Shown: one piece after another, positions 9,927-19,810 of the stretch | How the letters are laid out: each line of letters starts with the position of its first letter | How positions within the stretch are numbered: position 1 is the stretch's first letter | Source of the DNA: Takakia lepidozioides | Taxonomy: Eukaryota; Streptophyta; Takakiopsida; Takakiales; Takakiaceae | Assembly: GCA_030704615.1 (NCBI GenBank) | Contig: CM060733.1 | Span: 29,762,001 to 29,826,000, forward strand | DNA length: 64,000 nucleotides | Direction: 5' to 3' | Made by a program: the position numbers and the translations under genes | The notes under the pieces: model-generated | Seen by the model: the letters and a program-made list of their open reading frames with translations, nothing else | What the model was told of the DNA's origin: nothing | Database searches by the model: none

Positions 9927-10493
9927 TGTCACGGACATAGCCCAGAAGAACTTACCAGGAATAAATACCAGAAGTTACTAAGTTACCATGATTTACCATG
10001 ATTTATCATTACTTATCAAGTTACCGGAAGTTTACCAAATTACCAAGAGTAACTTGGGGGACTACTCATGAAGCTTCATTTGGAGGAAACTTCTCCATCA
10101 AGATACCTCATTTGTTTAAGGAAGCTTCTCCATCAAGAAACCTTTGTTTAATCTTGGAAACTTCTCCAGTAAGAAACCTCCATAAGGGAAGCTTCTTAGG
10201 GAAGCTTCTTAGTAGCCAGTATATATAGGAGGCAAGACTGGACACTCTTCAGTCTCGCCAACACTAGTTTAAGCTACTCTTGTTTCTAGTTTCCAGTACT
10301 CCAGTCCAGTTTTCAGCACTCCAGTATTCAAGTCGTGTTCCAATATCTTGTACTCTTGTTCATTATTATAAAGATCGTCTTGATTATTATTTACTCATCG
10401 TGCATACGGCCACGCCGACCTTGACTTCTTGTCTAGTCTTGTACCTCTAGTCTGATCTCTTGTTTGTGTTCAGTCATGTTCTCGTCCTTGACA
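9927..10493 (+). repeat. 3' LTR of chromovirus copy 1
   Basis: 567 bp, same ends as the 5' LTR. TATA at 10220 and AGTCTCGCCAA at 10251-10261 keep the 31-bp spacing; the hairpin has one mismatch (GGCAAGACTG). It is shorter than the 5' LTR because one block of the CCAGT-rich repeats is absent. Confidence 0.93.
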
Positions 10494-10498
10494 TGGTA

Positions 10499-10640
10499 GA
10501 TCTCACACATGTTGCCTCAGAAAATCAGCTTGCAGACATATTTATAAAACATCTCGGGAGAGTTAAGTTCAAAGAAATGCGAGAAAGATTGGGCATTGTT
10601 CCATTACATCTCTGCCATCCAGCTAGTGTAATAAGGTGAA
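10499..10640 (+). pseudogene. copia A RNase H tail, displaced by chromovirus copy 1
   Basis: Reads DLTHVASENQLADIFIKHLG then RVKFKEMRERLGI, the standard copia C-terminus. It continues the frame broken at 4788 once the chromovirus and one copy of the 5-bp duplication are removed. A stop follows near 10638. Confidence 0.9.
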
Positions 10641-10707
10641 AACTCTTAGATTAGATTATGTTTAAGATGAGGCTGCCATACGAAATGAGTCCGGGTGTAA
10701 GAGGAGG

Positions 10708-10860
10708 TGTTGGAATATCACACCCTGGCTCTCAGTGATTCCTAATCAATATCCCATATCTGCACCACTCCTAGTTTTCCTGTGGTCAATCACACCAACG
10801 AGGTACTTTTCGTTGCAGGATTTCAAAGAATCCATAGACAACAGATCTCATGGTTCCCAT
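10708..10860 (+). repeat. start of copia A 3' LTR
   Basis: A purine tract GTAAGAGGAGG is followed by TGTTGGAATATCACACCC, a typical copia LTR start. The end is not determined because the partner LTR is outside the window; 10860 is nominal. Confidence 0.6.
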
Positions 10861-11575
10861 CTGTCAAGCCAAAGATCAGTCATACTACATGAAAATATGT
10901 GAACATCCACAAACAAGTTGACACACTCAGGATACAATTGCACTTCCTTCGATAGTGGCCAAGTATTGGTATCTGCACTTTTACGGCTGCCTGATTTGGC
11001 ATGATAACAACGGCACCACCTTGAACCGCCACATCCACCTAGACCCAGTACTTAAGGCCAAATAGCTGCTTTGGAGGGACAACGAATATTTCATGAGCCA
11101 TTTTAAAAATAATAATAATAATAATTACTCAACCGAAATGGATTACTCATTAGAATTACATATTCACATCACTATCTTCCAAAATTCCGAACACAAAGAC
11201 TAGCAGCATGTAACGCGATGAGAGTAACTGCGATAGATAGATAATTTTACATATAAAATTCAGCAGCATAAGCCAAGTGATACAAACATTAGGGTTCACT
11301 AGCCATAATACATAAGAATGTACAGTCAGAATTCTCAACAACGCGGAGTTAGCAGAACGTGTTGCTACTTCCTTTGTACGGGGCTTGGGCTGAATGATTA
11401 ATAACTATTTCGCTAAAACGATCAACGTAGGCAATATTAAGATCCAGTGGCTTTTCTCTACATGACTCTTCGTCAAAATATTATGGACCCCGCTTCAACT
11501 CGTCATGGAAATATCTTCGACTCTTTCCATAGTGGTTTCTTTCGGCATCAACATTGTCCGCCATAAAGCTTTACA

Positions 11576-11640
11576 CCTACAACTCTATTTTAACTAATTC
11601 TGGACTTTTGTTTGGTCCAGAAATAATACAAGATATATGA
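11576..11640 (+). repeat. left arm of a 9.9-kb inverted repeat pair
   Basis: 26 bp at 11585-11610 are identical to the reverse complement of 21447-21472 (core TTAACTAATTCTGGACTTTT). Weaker similarity continues inward for about 50 bp (TCCAGAAATAATACA against TCCGGACCAAACTTAATA). The two arms bracket the FCP1-like and DUF7869-like genes. Confidence 0.6.
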
Positions 11641-11752
11641 ATAATTATAATCTATAATAGAAATAAAGAGATTTGTGCACTATATAACAACAAATTATGT
11701 AATCCTCCACACATTCTACGCAAAAATATAAGTATGTATTGTGGTCTTAGAT

Positions 11753-11778
11753 GAACATCCACTGCCAAGTTGACGTTC
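11753..11778. repeat. 26-bp palindromic motif, copy 1
   Basis: GAACATCCACTG then CCAAGTTGACGTTC. The family consensus is two arms, GAACSTCSACTG and CAGTSGASGTTC, meeting over 2 bp. It recurs in non-coding positions throughout 11.7-19.9 kb. Confidence 0.65.
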
Positions 11779-12093
11779 ATTAAAAGGAATGGGGGAATGC
11801 AATGAATCAAACAATGATGAGAGCTCCGATATCCAAAATGACATACACAAACAAACATGAAATAATGGCAGAACCAAATATTAAACAATGATGGCATGTG
11901 ATGAACATGACAACATGGAAAAACGAGTTTGTCGGGATCTTATTGATGATATGAAACATTCATATTTTATTTGAGATTATATCATTCAAGGCGATGGACC
12001 AACAGAAAAATGAACATCAATTGTCCATCCGTTCATGGACTTAATGCCATACAAGCCATAGATTCTGAAGCCATAGAACCGTTACGGCCTATA

Positions 12094-12336
12094 CTAACTC
12101 ATTAATAATACTGAGCCTCCTCCCAAATGGCTCGCAGTCAAGGCATGTGTCCGAAGACGCCTCCGGTTACCACAGCCACTTGCAACGGTCTCCGCTCCAG
12201 AGGACACGGAGATACTTTCAGGAAGGTGAAACCGGCTGACATTATCATCTGAAATGTTACTGCCAAACTCTACTTGATGCCCTTGAAGCCTCCCGGCACG
12301 CCCGCCATTCTTCCCAATCACGCAGCTCTTGTTCAT
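12094..12336 (-). pseudogene. unrecognised exon-like ORF downstream of FCP1-like module A
   Basis: An 80-codon open stretch (ends CGNRRRLRTHALTASHLGGG) directly follows module A on the same strand. No family is recognised. It could be the C-terminal exon of the same gene. Weak support: only openness and position. Confidence 0.25.
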
Positions 12337-12392
12337 CTTTTAGAATTCGTTCATTGAATGTAACTGGGGACAAGCAATGGAAATGACAAATG

Positions 12393-13047
12393 TTAGGCCC
12401 AAAGTGGAAGTTTTGCATATGGATATGTTGAGGTAAGAGTGCAAATGCAGCTGCAAAAGAATTGGAAAATCAAATTATGAACAAACAACAGAACAGTGGG
12501 ATGTACGTGCCTACCAAGGTAATCATGTTCCTTTTGTTGTGGGATCCAAATACGAGGATCAAGATATCTTCCATACCAGGCCCAGCAGGCATGGTCTCGA
12601 CCAATAGGCTTATGAGAACACTTTGCCCGGTTCTCGCTAATGTAATCAACGACTGTTGAAGCTCCAGCCATCTCCGATATATATGGCCACACTGCTTTTG
12701 TCATATCATCCCGGTCATGCAATCCGTTTGGTGAAGGCTTGTATGTGAAAGGGAAAAATCCAGTATTTTGTGGGTTTCGCAGGCATTTTGATGGCTCATC
12801 ATCTACAAGAAGTATTTGCCCCTGCGTAGCAAACGATCTATCAGGGTACTTGACAATAACTGGCCACGTGAAAATGTTTCAATGCAAGGTCCAGAAACTC
12901 CAAGACTCCAGGCCGAGGCACCACAAACGGTCTGTCAGGAACTTGAAGTGTCACATTCCTGAAACGAAATTTCTTCTTAAACAGTTCACCGCCGGTTGGG
13001 GGTGGCCGGTAGCAGAGGAGTCCGTGGACACTCAAAATTAACAACAT
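12393..13047 (-). pseudogene. FCP1/NIF-like HAD phosphatase module A
   Basis: On the - strand PFVVPRPGVLEFLDLALKHF is the segment after the nucleophile loop of FCP1-type phosphatases. ILLVDDEPSKCLRNPQNTGF and FFPFTYKPSP follow, matching motif III (conserved DD) and the NPxxxxxFP region, then a C-terminal helix region WPYISEMAGASTVVDYISEN. The pieces sit in different frames, with stops between about 12790 and 12850, so an intron or decay separates them. The N-terminal nucleophile motif is not visible. FCP1-like domains dephosphorylate proteins such as the Pol II tail; activity here is doubtful. Confidence 0.65.
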
Positions 13048-13181
13048 CCGTTTCCTCTTCCCCGCTGTTGCATGTAAAGGATGAGAGACAAAGTTATCCT
13101 AAGCAGGTTAATCACACACTGACATTAGTGTTTCTGCCATGAAAAATATACACGACCCAGAATGATTGAGTGTATGGAAGA

Positions 13182-13397
13182 TCAATACAATTGTGCAGAA
13201 AATGGCAAAATACTACACAATGTTGTGGGCTTTGAATGTTTGAAGAGGAGGGTTAATATTGCTAGAAGATGAACGTCGACTGCCAAGTGGAGGTTCAGGA
13301 AAGTACCTTGTATAGAGGGAAATTGATGAAGGTATCGTGCTGCATCCTCGCCTGTTGAGAAAAGATGGAGGCAATTAGTGCATAACCAAACGAACAA
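13182..13397 (-). other. possible exon with palindrome at its splice donor
   Basis: Reads GEDAARYLHQFPSIQ and is followed by GT at a plausible donor (GTACTTTCC), then by palindrome copy 2. No family match. Considered an exon candidate only because of the donor and its place between modules A and B. Confidence 0.25.
13271..13296. repeat. 26-bp palindromic motif, copy 2
   Basis: GAACGTCGACTG then CCAAGTGGAGGTTC. On the - strand it begins within a dozen bases of a likely splice donor. Confidence 0.7.
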
Positions 13398-13429
13398 AAA
13401 AGAGAAGAAAGTGAAGAAATGATATCGAA

Positions 13430-13813
13430 TTATACCGATGTCGTCTTATTGGAAAGTCTCGCTGGCAAGCTTGACATCCGAATGGACGTGTTTTGACGAG
13501 ACCCCGGTATGTCCGAGGTATTCCTCTTCTTCCTCGAGTATGTTTTGTCTCTGATGAAGGACTTTTTTCTAGTGGAACCGATTTGTAGAAGAGATGGAAA
13601 TGGTTTGGGGGCCCTATTCCGCTTCCTCGATGCAGAACATTGCGCCAACACTGCAGGGTCGAGAAGCCAAGAAGTTGCAATTGAAGTCTCGTCCTTGTCC
13701 TCGTCGAAAGGGTTGCGGAGAAGAGGAACGGAATGGAAATTTTCCCTTGAGCACTCCACATCCTGAATGGAATTCATACGTAACGAAGGGATTACCTCGG
13801 AACAGATTTCCAA
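13430..13813 (-). other. unrecognised Ser/Lys-rich exon-like ORF
   Basis: A 127-codon open stretch (IPSLRMNSIQDVECSRENF, later SRKRNRAPKPFPSL, ending SLPARLSNKTTSV then GTATAA as a possible donor). Its basic, low-complexity character suggests a linker between the FCP1-like modules. The + strand is open in the same place, so coding strand is not certain. Confidence 0.3.
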
Positions 13814-13936
13814 TGAAGATGTCGTTTGACAAGAAGGTCACAATCCGCAGATTTTCTGGCCTGGATTAAAACAAGAACATCAGACCCAATACCAGGGAAA
13901 ACAAAAGGACGAGTTAGAATTCAGATATAAGTAATT

Positions 13937-14554
13937 TTACCTGACTCTTCTGATTTGGGCTATCCAACCTTCATGCAGGGGAGAGAAGGAGGGAAGAGAG
14001 ACAACAGTGTGCTGTGGAGCCGCAGCCTCAGCCGCTTCCTCAACGGATGACATTCTCGAGCTAGATTTCAGACCCTTGACACTTATCATGGAGGGTGAGG
14101 ATTGTAGAGTGAGGTCCACGAAATCCCCTGCACATTTATCAAGTTGGCTTCCATCTTCGACATTCAATCCTAAACGATCAAGCGACAGAACATCCTTTTC
14201 AGGAATGGACTGAAGAAGAGGGTCGTGCAATTGAAGGGAAGCCAAGTGCCTGGATGATGTTTCACCGTCGATGACAGAAATCTCAACAGTAGTGTGATTG
14301 TTGTCCCTCTGTGGACGAATTTCTGATATGGAGGATTCCAATGGAGGTCCCGACAAGAAGTTGGCATCAGCAGCATCGCCATGAACCTGCAGAAACGAAC
14401 TTACAAGGTCAATGTACAGAAACGGGAGGTTGTCGGATTTGAAGAAGCCCCCGAGACGAGTTTCGGAGAAGGCATGTATCTCAGAGGATCGGGATGGTAT
14501 AGGGTGGAGAAACGCATGGATGAGACTAGGAAATAGCAAACAATTCCATGTCAA
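13937..14554 (-). other. unrecognised exon-like ORF between FCP1-like modules A and B
   Basis: A 205-codon open stretch with a Ser- and acidic-rich second half (VISVIDGETSSRHLASLQ-like, then LGLNVEDGSQLDKCAGDFVD and LTLQSSPSMISVKGL). An internal AG/GT context near 14390 suggests the first third may be intron. The composition is that of a disordered linker. No domain is recognised. Confidence 0.3.
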
Positions 14555-14672
14555 TTCAGATTGAAAAGGAAATCATAGTACACAACAGTTTTTATAGAAA
14601 AACAATACAACCTTTAAAAAAACCAATCAAAAATAAACATTGAATCACAGACGTGGTTGATCAATAAAATCT

Positions 14673-15424
14673 TTATTTTGAAGCATCATATCGGAGATTC
14701 CCGTAATTAGAATCATCAACATAATCCAGGAAAGGCTTAAACTTGGGATCGGTGGAAACATTCTGACAAGGCTTAAGTCCTATCCTCTTTTCCCTGAGAT
14801 AACTGGAAACGGTGCGAGATTTCTTCATTTCAAGCAAATATTTCTGAAGAATCTTCTGGAGATAGCAAGAGTCCGTCTCAACGGATTCAAATGATTTTAG
14901 AATCAGACAGGATTCAGACGGGTTCACTGACCACCAAATCTTTGCCAGACCGTCATCAATGGTTTCAAGAACAGACTCGGCGGGTCGTATCCTGATATAA
15001 ACTGAGGGTGGACAGAAGTAGGACAGGAGATACAATCTTCCTGAGGCATAACAAATTCCGGCTGAGGAAGACCCCGAAGCATAAAGTCCAGGATAGGCTG
15101 CAAGTTCTTGTACATCATGCAACTCCATATACCTAGACGGAAATGTTTGTTCACCTCTGTCCACATCTCACGATATTTTTCCCGCCTATAGATAAGTCGA
15201 AATCCAACAAGAGCTGGTATCTTGTAGTCTGTCTCGGACATTCGGGGAACACTGTAGCTCTTCTGGTGCTTCAAGACTTTGCACAAAACTCCATTGAGGT
15301 CAAATATTATCAAGCACAATCCTTTCCCAACTGGAGAAACTGGTGCTGCAATATGTGAGAAATTCATACATCCACTCAGGTGGTAATCAAGATAAACCAA
15401 GGACAGGATTGACATTTGGAGCAA
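14673..15424 (-). pseudogene. FCP1/NIF-like HAD phosphatase module B
   Basis: Starts with KGLCLIIFDLNGVLCKVL. The nucleophile-type Asp (codon at 15299-15301) is present, but the second Asp of the DxD motif is Asn, as in plant FCP1-like proteins with a DLNG motif. Then YKIPALVGFRLIYRREKYRE, HFRLGIWSCMMYKNLQPILD and, after a frame change near 15060, a divergent motif-III region (NPSESCLILKSFE) and a C-terminal LQKILQKYLLEMKKSRTVSS. Two frames are needed, so an intron or frameshift lies between. The DxN form suggests reduced or no phosphatase activity. Confidence 0.68.
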
Positions 15425-15447
15425 CGTCCACTGGACAGTCGAGGTTC
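15422..15447. repeat. 26-bp palindromic motif, copy 3
   Basis: CAACGTCCACTG then GACAGTCGAGGTTC, lying between FCP1-like modules B and C. Confidence 0.7.
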
Positions 15448-15530
15448 AGGAAAATCTAGAGCAGCCATCTACATTTCAATCTGTTCCAAGGAAGCGTCAG
15501 GAATTCTTTTTGTTTTCTAAGATAAACTCG

Positions 15531-16263
15531 TCACTGCAAATCCCATAGCAAGAGGCATTTGACCTTTGGGTCATTATACGGTGGACATCCTATGAGTTTT
15601 TCCACGTTGAATATATCAACGTCTTTTCCGGATAACTGCAACTCTTCCAGGTGCGGTTTGAGTTCATCCAGAAGAAACTTGTCCTTGTATGGGTCGACGA
15701 GCGCTTTATATTTTGGAATGAAGATACCGATCGACTTTGGGTTCAAGTACGACTTATACATATTTTCTACTGTGTCGATAAGAAGTGTGTTTGATTTGTA
15801 CGCTACAGGGTTGTCTACAGTGAAAAGGTCGTAGAGACGTTTAAGATATATTGGCACTTTCGGATATTTGGGCCATTCGGCACTAAACGTATGTCTATGC
15901 TTCACGCAGTTCTCATTGCTGAATTCCCTGACCTTGTAAAACCTTCTTCCAAACAAAGCCAGCCCTATATCCAGGACATTTTCAATGGTCAGTGTTCCAA
16001 ATGTAAACCTTAAAATGCTTAAGGACCCATTTCAGGAAGTTGTCCAACCCATTTCGGACTGCAAGCTTGAATTTTCCAGCGCACACACAAGGATGGGTTG
16101 CGGGAGGGGATCTCGGGCCATTTCGGAGGTAAACCTCACCAAGGTAACCAACATCAAGAACCAGGACGTAGTATCTTGGTCGACATACTTTCGGTCCCTC
16201 AGAGAGGTGATACCAATCCTGTGGTATCACAGATTTGTGATGGTCGATTAGAGGGTGAATCAT
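15531..16263 (-). pseudogene. FCP1/NIF-like HAD phosphatase module C
   Basis: Reads RPRYYVLVLDVGYLGEVYLR (motif I degenerated to DVGY), GKFKLAVRNGLDNFLKWVLK and HFKVYIWNTD. A frame change follows near 15980, then HRHTFSAEWPKYPKVPIYLK, LLIDTVENMYKSYLNPKSIG (motif III with the second Asp replaced) and DELKPHLEELQLSGKDVDIF. It has the full order of an FCP1 domain, with the catalytic Asp positions eroded. It is tandem to module B on the same strand, 107 bp away, so the two may be one multi-domain protein. Confidence 0.68.
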
Positions 16264-16341
16264 ATCATCCTGTGGAATAACAGAACAATTAATTTATTTT
16301 GAAAACTAGAAGAAGGAAAAAAAAGAACATAGCTAAGATGG

Positions 16342-16587
16342 TTATGAGGTGTATACCCGTTTCGGGGAGGGATTTCGAATTTGCTGCTGTTGCTGCTTGC
16401 TCTCTTTTCCTTCGCGGTGAGCAATGACCATCTCCAACACATCTCCTCCATCTCGCAACGTCGACTGGGCAGTGGAGGTTGTTTGTATGACCGGATTAGT
16501 TGGGCTGGCCCTTATTGTTAAGTCCACCTGCCTCCGCACTGTTTGAGTCGCGATGGATTCTATCCAGGTTTGTGTGATTTCCTCCAA
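16342..16587 (-). other. unrecognised exon-like ORF, Gln-rich
   Basis: 81 codons (IESIATQTVRRQVDLTIRAS, then a Q-run KQQQQQIRNPSPKR). It lies between module C and the acidic ORF on the same strand and contains palindrome copy 4 inside the open frame. No family match. Confidence 0.25.
16456..16481. repeat. 26-bp palindromic motif, copy 4
   Basis: CAACGTCGACTG then GGCAGTGGAGGTTG. Confidence 0.7.
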
Positions 16588-16766
16588 TTTCCGTTCATAG
16601 ATCTATACGAGATTTCTTACCGTCAGTCACATGTAAAATTCAAGAAGGTGGGAAATATCAAGATACAGATCAGGTATTGGTAAAAACACAACCAGAACAC
16701 AACTAGATGCAATACACACAATTTGTTCCCTTTATAATGCTTAAAGACACCATAAATCTCCAGGTG

Positions 16767-17513
16767 TCATTCGTTACCTACATCCAAATTGACATGTTGG
16801 GAGACACTTTGAGAGTGAGTTGGGCTCTGAGTTCGGCCTCTGCCTCTGTTGTTTTTTCTGGGAGACGGGCTTTTAGTCCTGCCTTTGTCACCACTGTCCA
16901 TTTTTGCGGGGGACGGGCTCTTAGTCCTCCCTCTGTGTCCGCTGTCTTTTGTGGGACAAGGGCTCTTTGTCCTCGCTCTCTCTACCCTCTCTTTGGCGGG
17001 AGACGGGGACATTGGCGCCGGCTCGTCCCCTTCTACAGGTTTGAACTAGTCTTCTGCACTCCCAACAATATTGCCGCCCACCTCCATTGAGCTCGCCTCC
17101 GCACCCCTTGATGGTGAAGCATGATTACTCTTAGTTCTCTCGCTTGAACTCGACGAATCCCCATCCAGAATCACGACCTTGTGGACCACAACGTCTTGGG
17201 TGATGTTCTCAATACCAAATTGTGACTGAGTTCTGAAGTCCTGAATCACATATAGGTGTCCAGCCTCCCAACGGTCTGCATTGTCACCAGCGTGGCCCTC
17301 GTTGTCCCCATTACCATCGATGCCCTCGTCCTCCTCTCCGTGTTCGGAATGTCCGCCGCCTTCTTCCAAGTCTTCATTTTCCTCCTCCTCATCCTTATCA
17401 TCGTCTCCGCCGTCAACCTCTTCAGCAACATTGTCATTCTCAATTTGAAGCTTCTTAAAATTCGCTTCAATTTTTCCTTTGCAAATTTTTTTTGGTTGAG
17501 TGGTTGATGTCAA
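16767..17513 (-). other. acidic domain followed by RTKSPSPAK repeats (exon-like ORFs)
   Basis: Two open stretches on the - strand. 17513-17046 encodes a highly acidic segment (DGGDDDKDEEEENEDLEEGG) and then FGIENITQDVVVHKVVILDG, ending at a stop. 17012-16767 in another frame encodes at least four SP-rich repeats of about 16 residues (RTKSPSPAK, RTKSPSPRK, RTQSPT), reminiscent of SR/histone-H1-like tails. They could be consecutive exons of the gene carrying the FCP1-like modules. The repeats are real at DNA level; the function is unknown. Confidence 0.35.
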
Positions 17514-17532
17514 GCACTCGAATGTTTCTTGC

Positions 17533-17901
17533 CTACAGATAAACCCAGTCAGTAAAACAGAGGACGTGTTGGATCAAAAATGTAAAATTCGTATATAAAA
17601 TGCAAAAAAGTTTTACACTTACATGAAGGGCGTACGTCAACATCACACCTCCGAAGATGTTGACAGCGGACATCCCGTCTCGACAAAACAGGGAGGCCAA
17701 ATAGTCGTATGTGTCAGCTCGTAGCTCATGATTATAAGTCCTGCACGAGGTGACTTTTATTCGTTGTCCCCTTTCATTTTTCAAAATATTGTGGATGATT
17801 TTATTCTTTTTGATGCCATCATGCTTTCTTGTTCTTCCACTTTGTAGAACCTCCACTGCCCAGTGGACGTTGACATTGCTGGGGAGTTGGGGTGCAGACA
17901 A
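17533..17901 (-). other. unrecognised exon-like ORF upstream of the acidic domain
   Basis: Reads RTRKHDGIKKNKIIHNILKN, then YNHELRADTYDYLASLF and SAVNIFGGVMLTYALHV followed by GTAAGTGT, an excellent splice donor (- strand, near 17623). Probably the first recognisable exon of a - strand gene running to about 12.1 kb. No domain assigned. Confidence 0.35.
17847..17872. repeat. 26-bp palindromic motif, copy 5
   Basis: GAACCTCCACTG then CCCAGTGGACGTTG. A half-copy (AACGTGGAGGTTC) follows at 17970-17982, as if the middle had been deleted. Confidence 0.7.
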
Positions 17902-18023
17902 ATAGACTACTCGGTTTGAAAAGAGTCTCGCAGCCAGCTATAAGCCGTATACAGAATCGAATATTTCCTAACGTGGAGGTTCGGAAAACAGGAAGCACCT
18001 TTGCTAAGTGCACATAATGCGAG

Positions 18024-19660
18024 ATGTTCAAGGACTTGATCAAGAAGTCGATTAAGAGGAGTTACGAACAGGTCGCACATAAGCGGGCGCTTGATTTGCA
18101 CTTGAGGCATCAAGAGTCATGCAGAAGGCTGTACCATAGCTGGAGGAATGAGTCCGTTATGGTTCCGGAGGAGTTCCTATGTATTATTCATGATAAGATG
18201 GATCATAGGAAAACGACTATTCTGAGGCTACAGACGACGAACAAGATGGTCTCGGGATTGGGTCAGTTGCCTGTCTCATTGACAAGAATGGTTAAGCACG
18301 GACACGGAGATGGAGCTTACGCTCAATTTTCCCTTGAGTTCTGGAAAGACAATTCAAACTTCACAATTGGGTCATTGGCTTGGTGCTTGCGCCAACTGGA
18401 AAAGCCAACATGCCTAGACGACTTTATTTGCAGATGGACAACTCCTCTAAGGACAATAAGAACAGATGGATGCTTGCTTTCCTATCACTCCTCACTGCCT
18501 GAAGAGATCCAGCTTGGTTTTCTCATGGTCGGACACACCCATGAGGATATTGACGGATTCTTTAGCTATCTCTCGAAGAAGCTAAAGGAACGCAACACCT
18601 ACATTCTTCCGGATTTGATGAGGTCATTCATGATCTCCCAATATATGTAATTCATTCCTCAAATCATACAGGAGGTTCCCGACTTCAAGAAGTTTGTTAA
18701 AGGGTTGTATTCATGATGGAAATGAGGCTTTGGTCGGGATCTCAGAGATGCACGTCTTTCGATTTTTAAGGATGCGGATGGCTGGCCCGTTATGAAGTAC
18801 AAGAAGTCAGCTACTGATTCGGAGTGGCTTCCTACAAACTCCAGCGTTAAGATGTGGAAGTCCAATCCTGATGGGACTCCAAATCTCCCTGGAGGAGACC
18901 CAGATGTCGTTCCAAGAAGACCGATATGGGGAGTCAGGGATGACTCCTCAGAAAAACAGTCATTCATAAAAAATGATATTAAGAAATACAGAGATTTTTG
19001 GACCAAAAGAATGTTGTTTGACGATCATTACCGGGGTGTGATGGAACAATATGACCAATACTGGGGAAATATTCTCGCTGAACTTGATAAGCAAATGCAG
19101 GACATTCCGGATCGTATTCAGTTTCTTGAGGGATTTTAGCCGAAAACAAATTGGTCCTCAAACCATCGGAGGGATGACATCCAGCCACAGATACTGGAAG
19201 ATATGGAAGATGAGGATGAAGTTCCAGAACCTTACTGTGGCCCTAGGTGTGAGCGTCCAATGATACCCTTGAATCCGTTCAAGGATATTGAACAAGGGTT
19301 TTTTGTGTTCGTTCGCCCTCATGACCCAACAACGTGCCCGGTCTGGATGGGAATGGCAATTTCAGATGTCATCCGAGAAAGGGAAGATCCTAATTTTAAG
19401 AAAGTGAAGGTGGAGTGGTAGAGACCGAAGAAATGAGGTAACCCCTCAGACTTTTGAGAGGTACAGGGACTGTTGGTCAAAAGTTTGGGAGTACAACCCC
19501 TCAGATCCTGCTCAATGGATCCACGTGAACAATGTCGCGTGGACAATGCCGCCACGAAAAAATACGACAAGAAATAGCACCAAGAGAATTACAGAGGTGG
19601 AAGCAGTGAAGGCGCGCGCGAATTTGGAGGTTGCTAACCTTCAGCCAGATACCTGAAGGT
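18024..19660 (+). pseudogene. DUF7869-like (DDE-like) protein, frameshifted
   Basis: The first frame is open from 18024. From 18359 a shifted frame carries LHNWVIGLVLAPTGKAN and QMDNSSKDNKNRWMLAFL (Asp codon at 18437). At about 18500 the frame returns with EEIQLGFLMVGHTHEDIDGF, giving the HxHEDID signature at 18534-18554, then SYLSKKLKERNTYILPDLM and a stop at 18648. More coding-like sequence follows to 19138 (SATDSEWLPTNSSVKMWKSN) and 19421 (VPEPYCGPRCERP). The DN..K.NKN and HTHEDID motifs are those of DUF7869-type proteins, widely distributed and transposase-like in layout. A shift of opposite sense on each side of the DN motif means one or two small indels inactivate it. Transposase status is inference. 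Confidence 0.65.
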
Positions 19661-19810
19661 TTCCTTCTTGCGAACCACTTTCCATCCATGGACTAAATCT
19701 TGAGGTTATTTCCGGTCTTTCATTTTAAGATATAAAAATTTCTTTACGCTTCTTTCCCTTCGTGTTTGCGTTGGGTGATCATTCATATTTTTATTTTTTT
19801 CTGTCACACT

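Larger units (their letters stand above)
4789..10493 (+). mobile_element. Ty3/gypsy chromovirus, copy 1 (complete ends, nested in copia A)
   Basis: Two direct LTRs (4789-5420 and 9927-10493) both start TGTCACGGACATAGCCCAG and end GTCCTTGACA. The bases before and after (CGGTA at 4784-4788, TGGTA at 10494-10498) are a 5-bp target duplication with one later change. Gag, protease, RT, RNase H, integrase and chromodomain occur in Ty3/gypsy order. The gag resembles Tf1/sushi-group gag (LLSGTAL, EFRQLACDLDWN, NRLFERRQ). The N-terminal half of integrase is deleted near 8370 and many stops are present, so it cannot move by itself. Confidence 0.93.
1..10860 (+). mobile_element. Ty1/copia retrotransposon A, partial, host of nested insertions
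   Basis: Order of domains gag, protease, integrase, RT, RNase H marks Ty1/copia. The 5' LTR and gag start lie upstream of the window. The element is broken by an 892-bp insertion in integrase (1323-2214), an inverted stretch in the integrase-RT linker (about 2820-3200) and a complete Ty3/gypsy element in RNase H (4789-10493). The RNase H tail resumes after the gypsy copy at 10499, followed by a purine-rich tract and an LTR start TGTTGGAATATCA at 10708. Many stops and frameshifts show it is dead. The right boundary is a guess because the 5' LTR is not available for comparison. Confidence 0.88.
10861..12093. other. gene-free stretch with repeats
   Basis: No convincing coding sequence. Contains an AATAAT microsatellite (about 11107-11125), a diverged half-matching copy of the palindrome at 10901-10924, the left inverted repeat (11576-11640) and one full palindrome (11753-11778). 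The ORFs on the - strand here are short and AT-rich. Confidence 0.6.

Noticed and set aside
4789-10493. Integrated plant pararetrovirus (caulimovirus type)
   Set aside because: Integrase, chromodomain and LTRs with a target duplication are present, and no movement protein is seen; this is a Ty3/gypsy retrotransposon.
16849-17507. + strand ORFs with Val/Leu-rich, membrane-like translation at 16.8-17.5 kb
   Set aside because: They are the antisense of acidic and SP-repeat sequence; the hydrophobic look is a by-product of acidic and Ser/Lys codons.
17533-17901. Ulp1/C48-type protease domain
   Set aside because: The stretch has a vague likeness in hydrophobic pattern only; no His/Asp/Cys catalytic motif can be pointed to.
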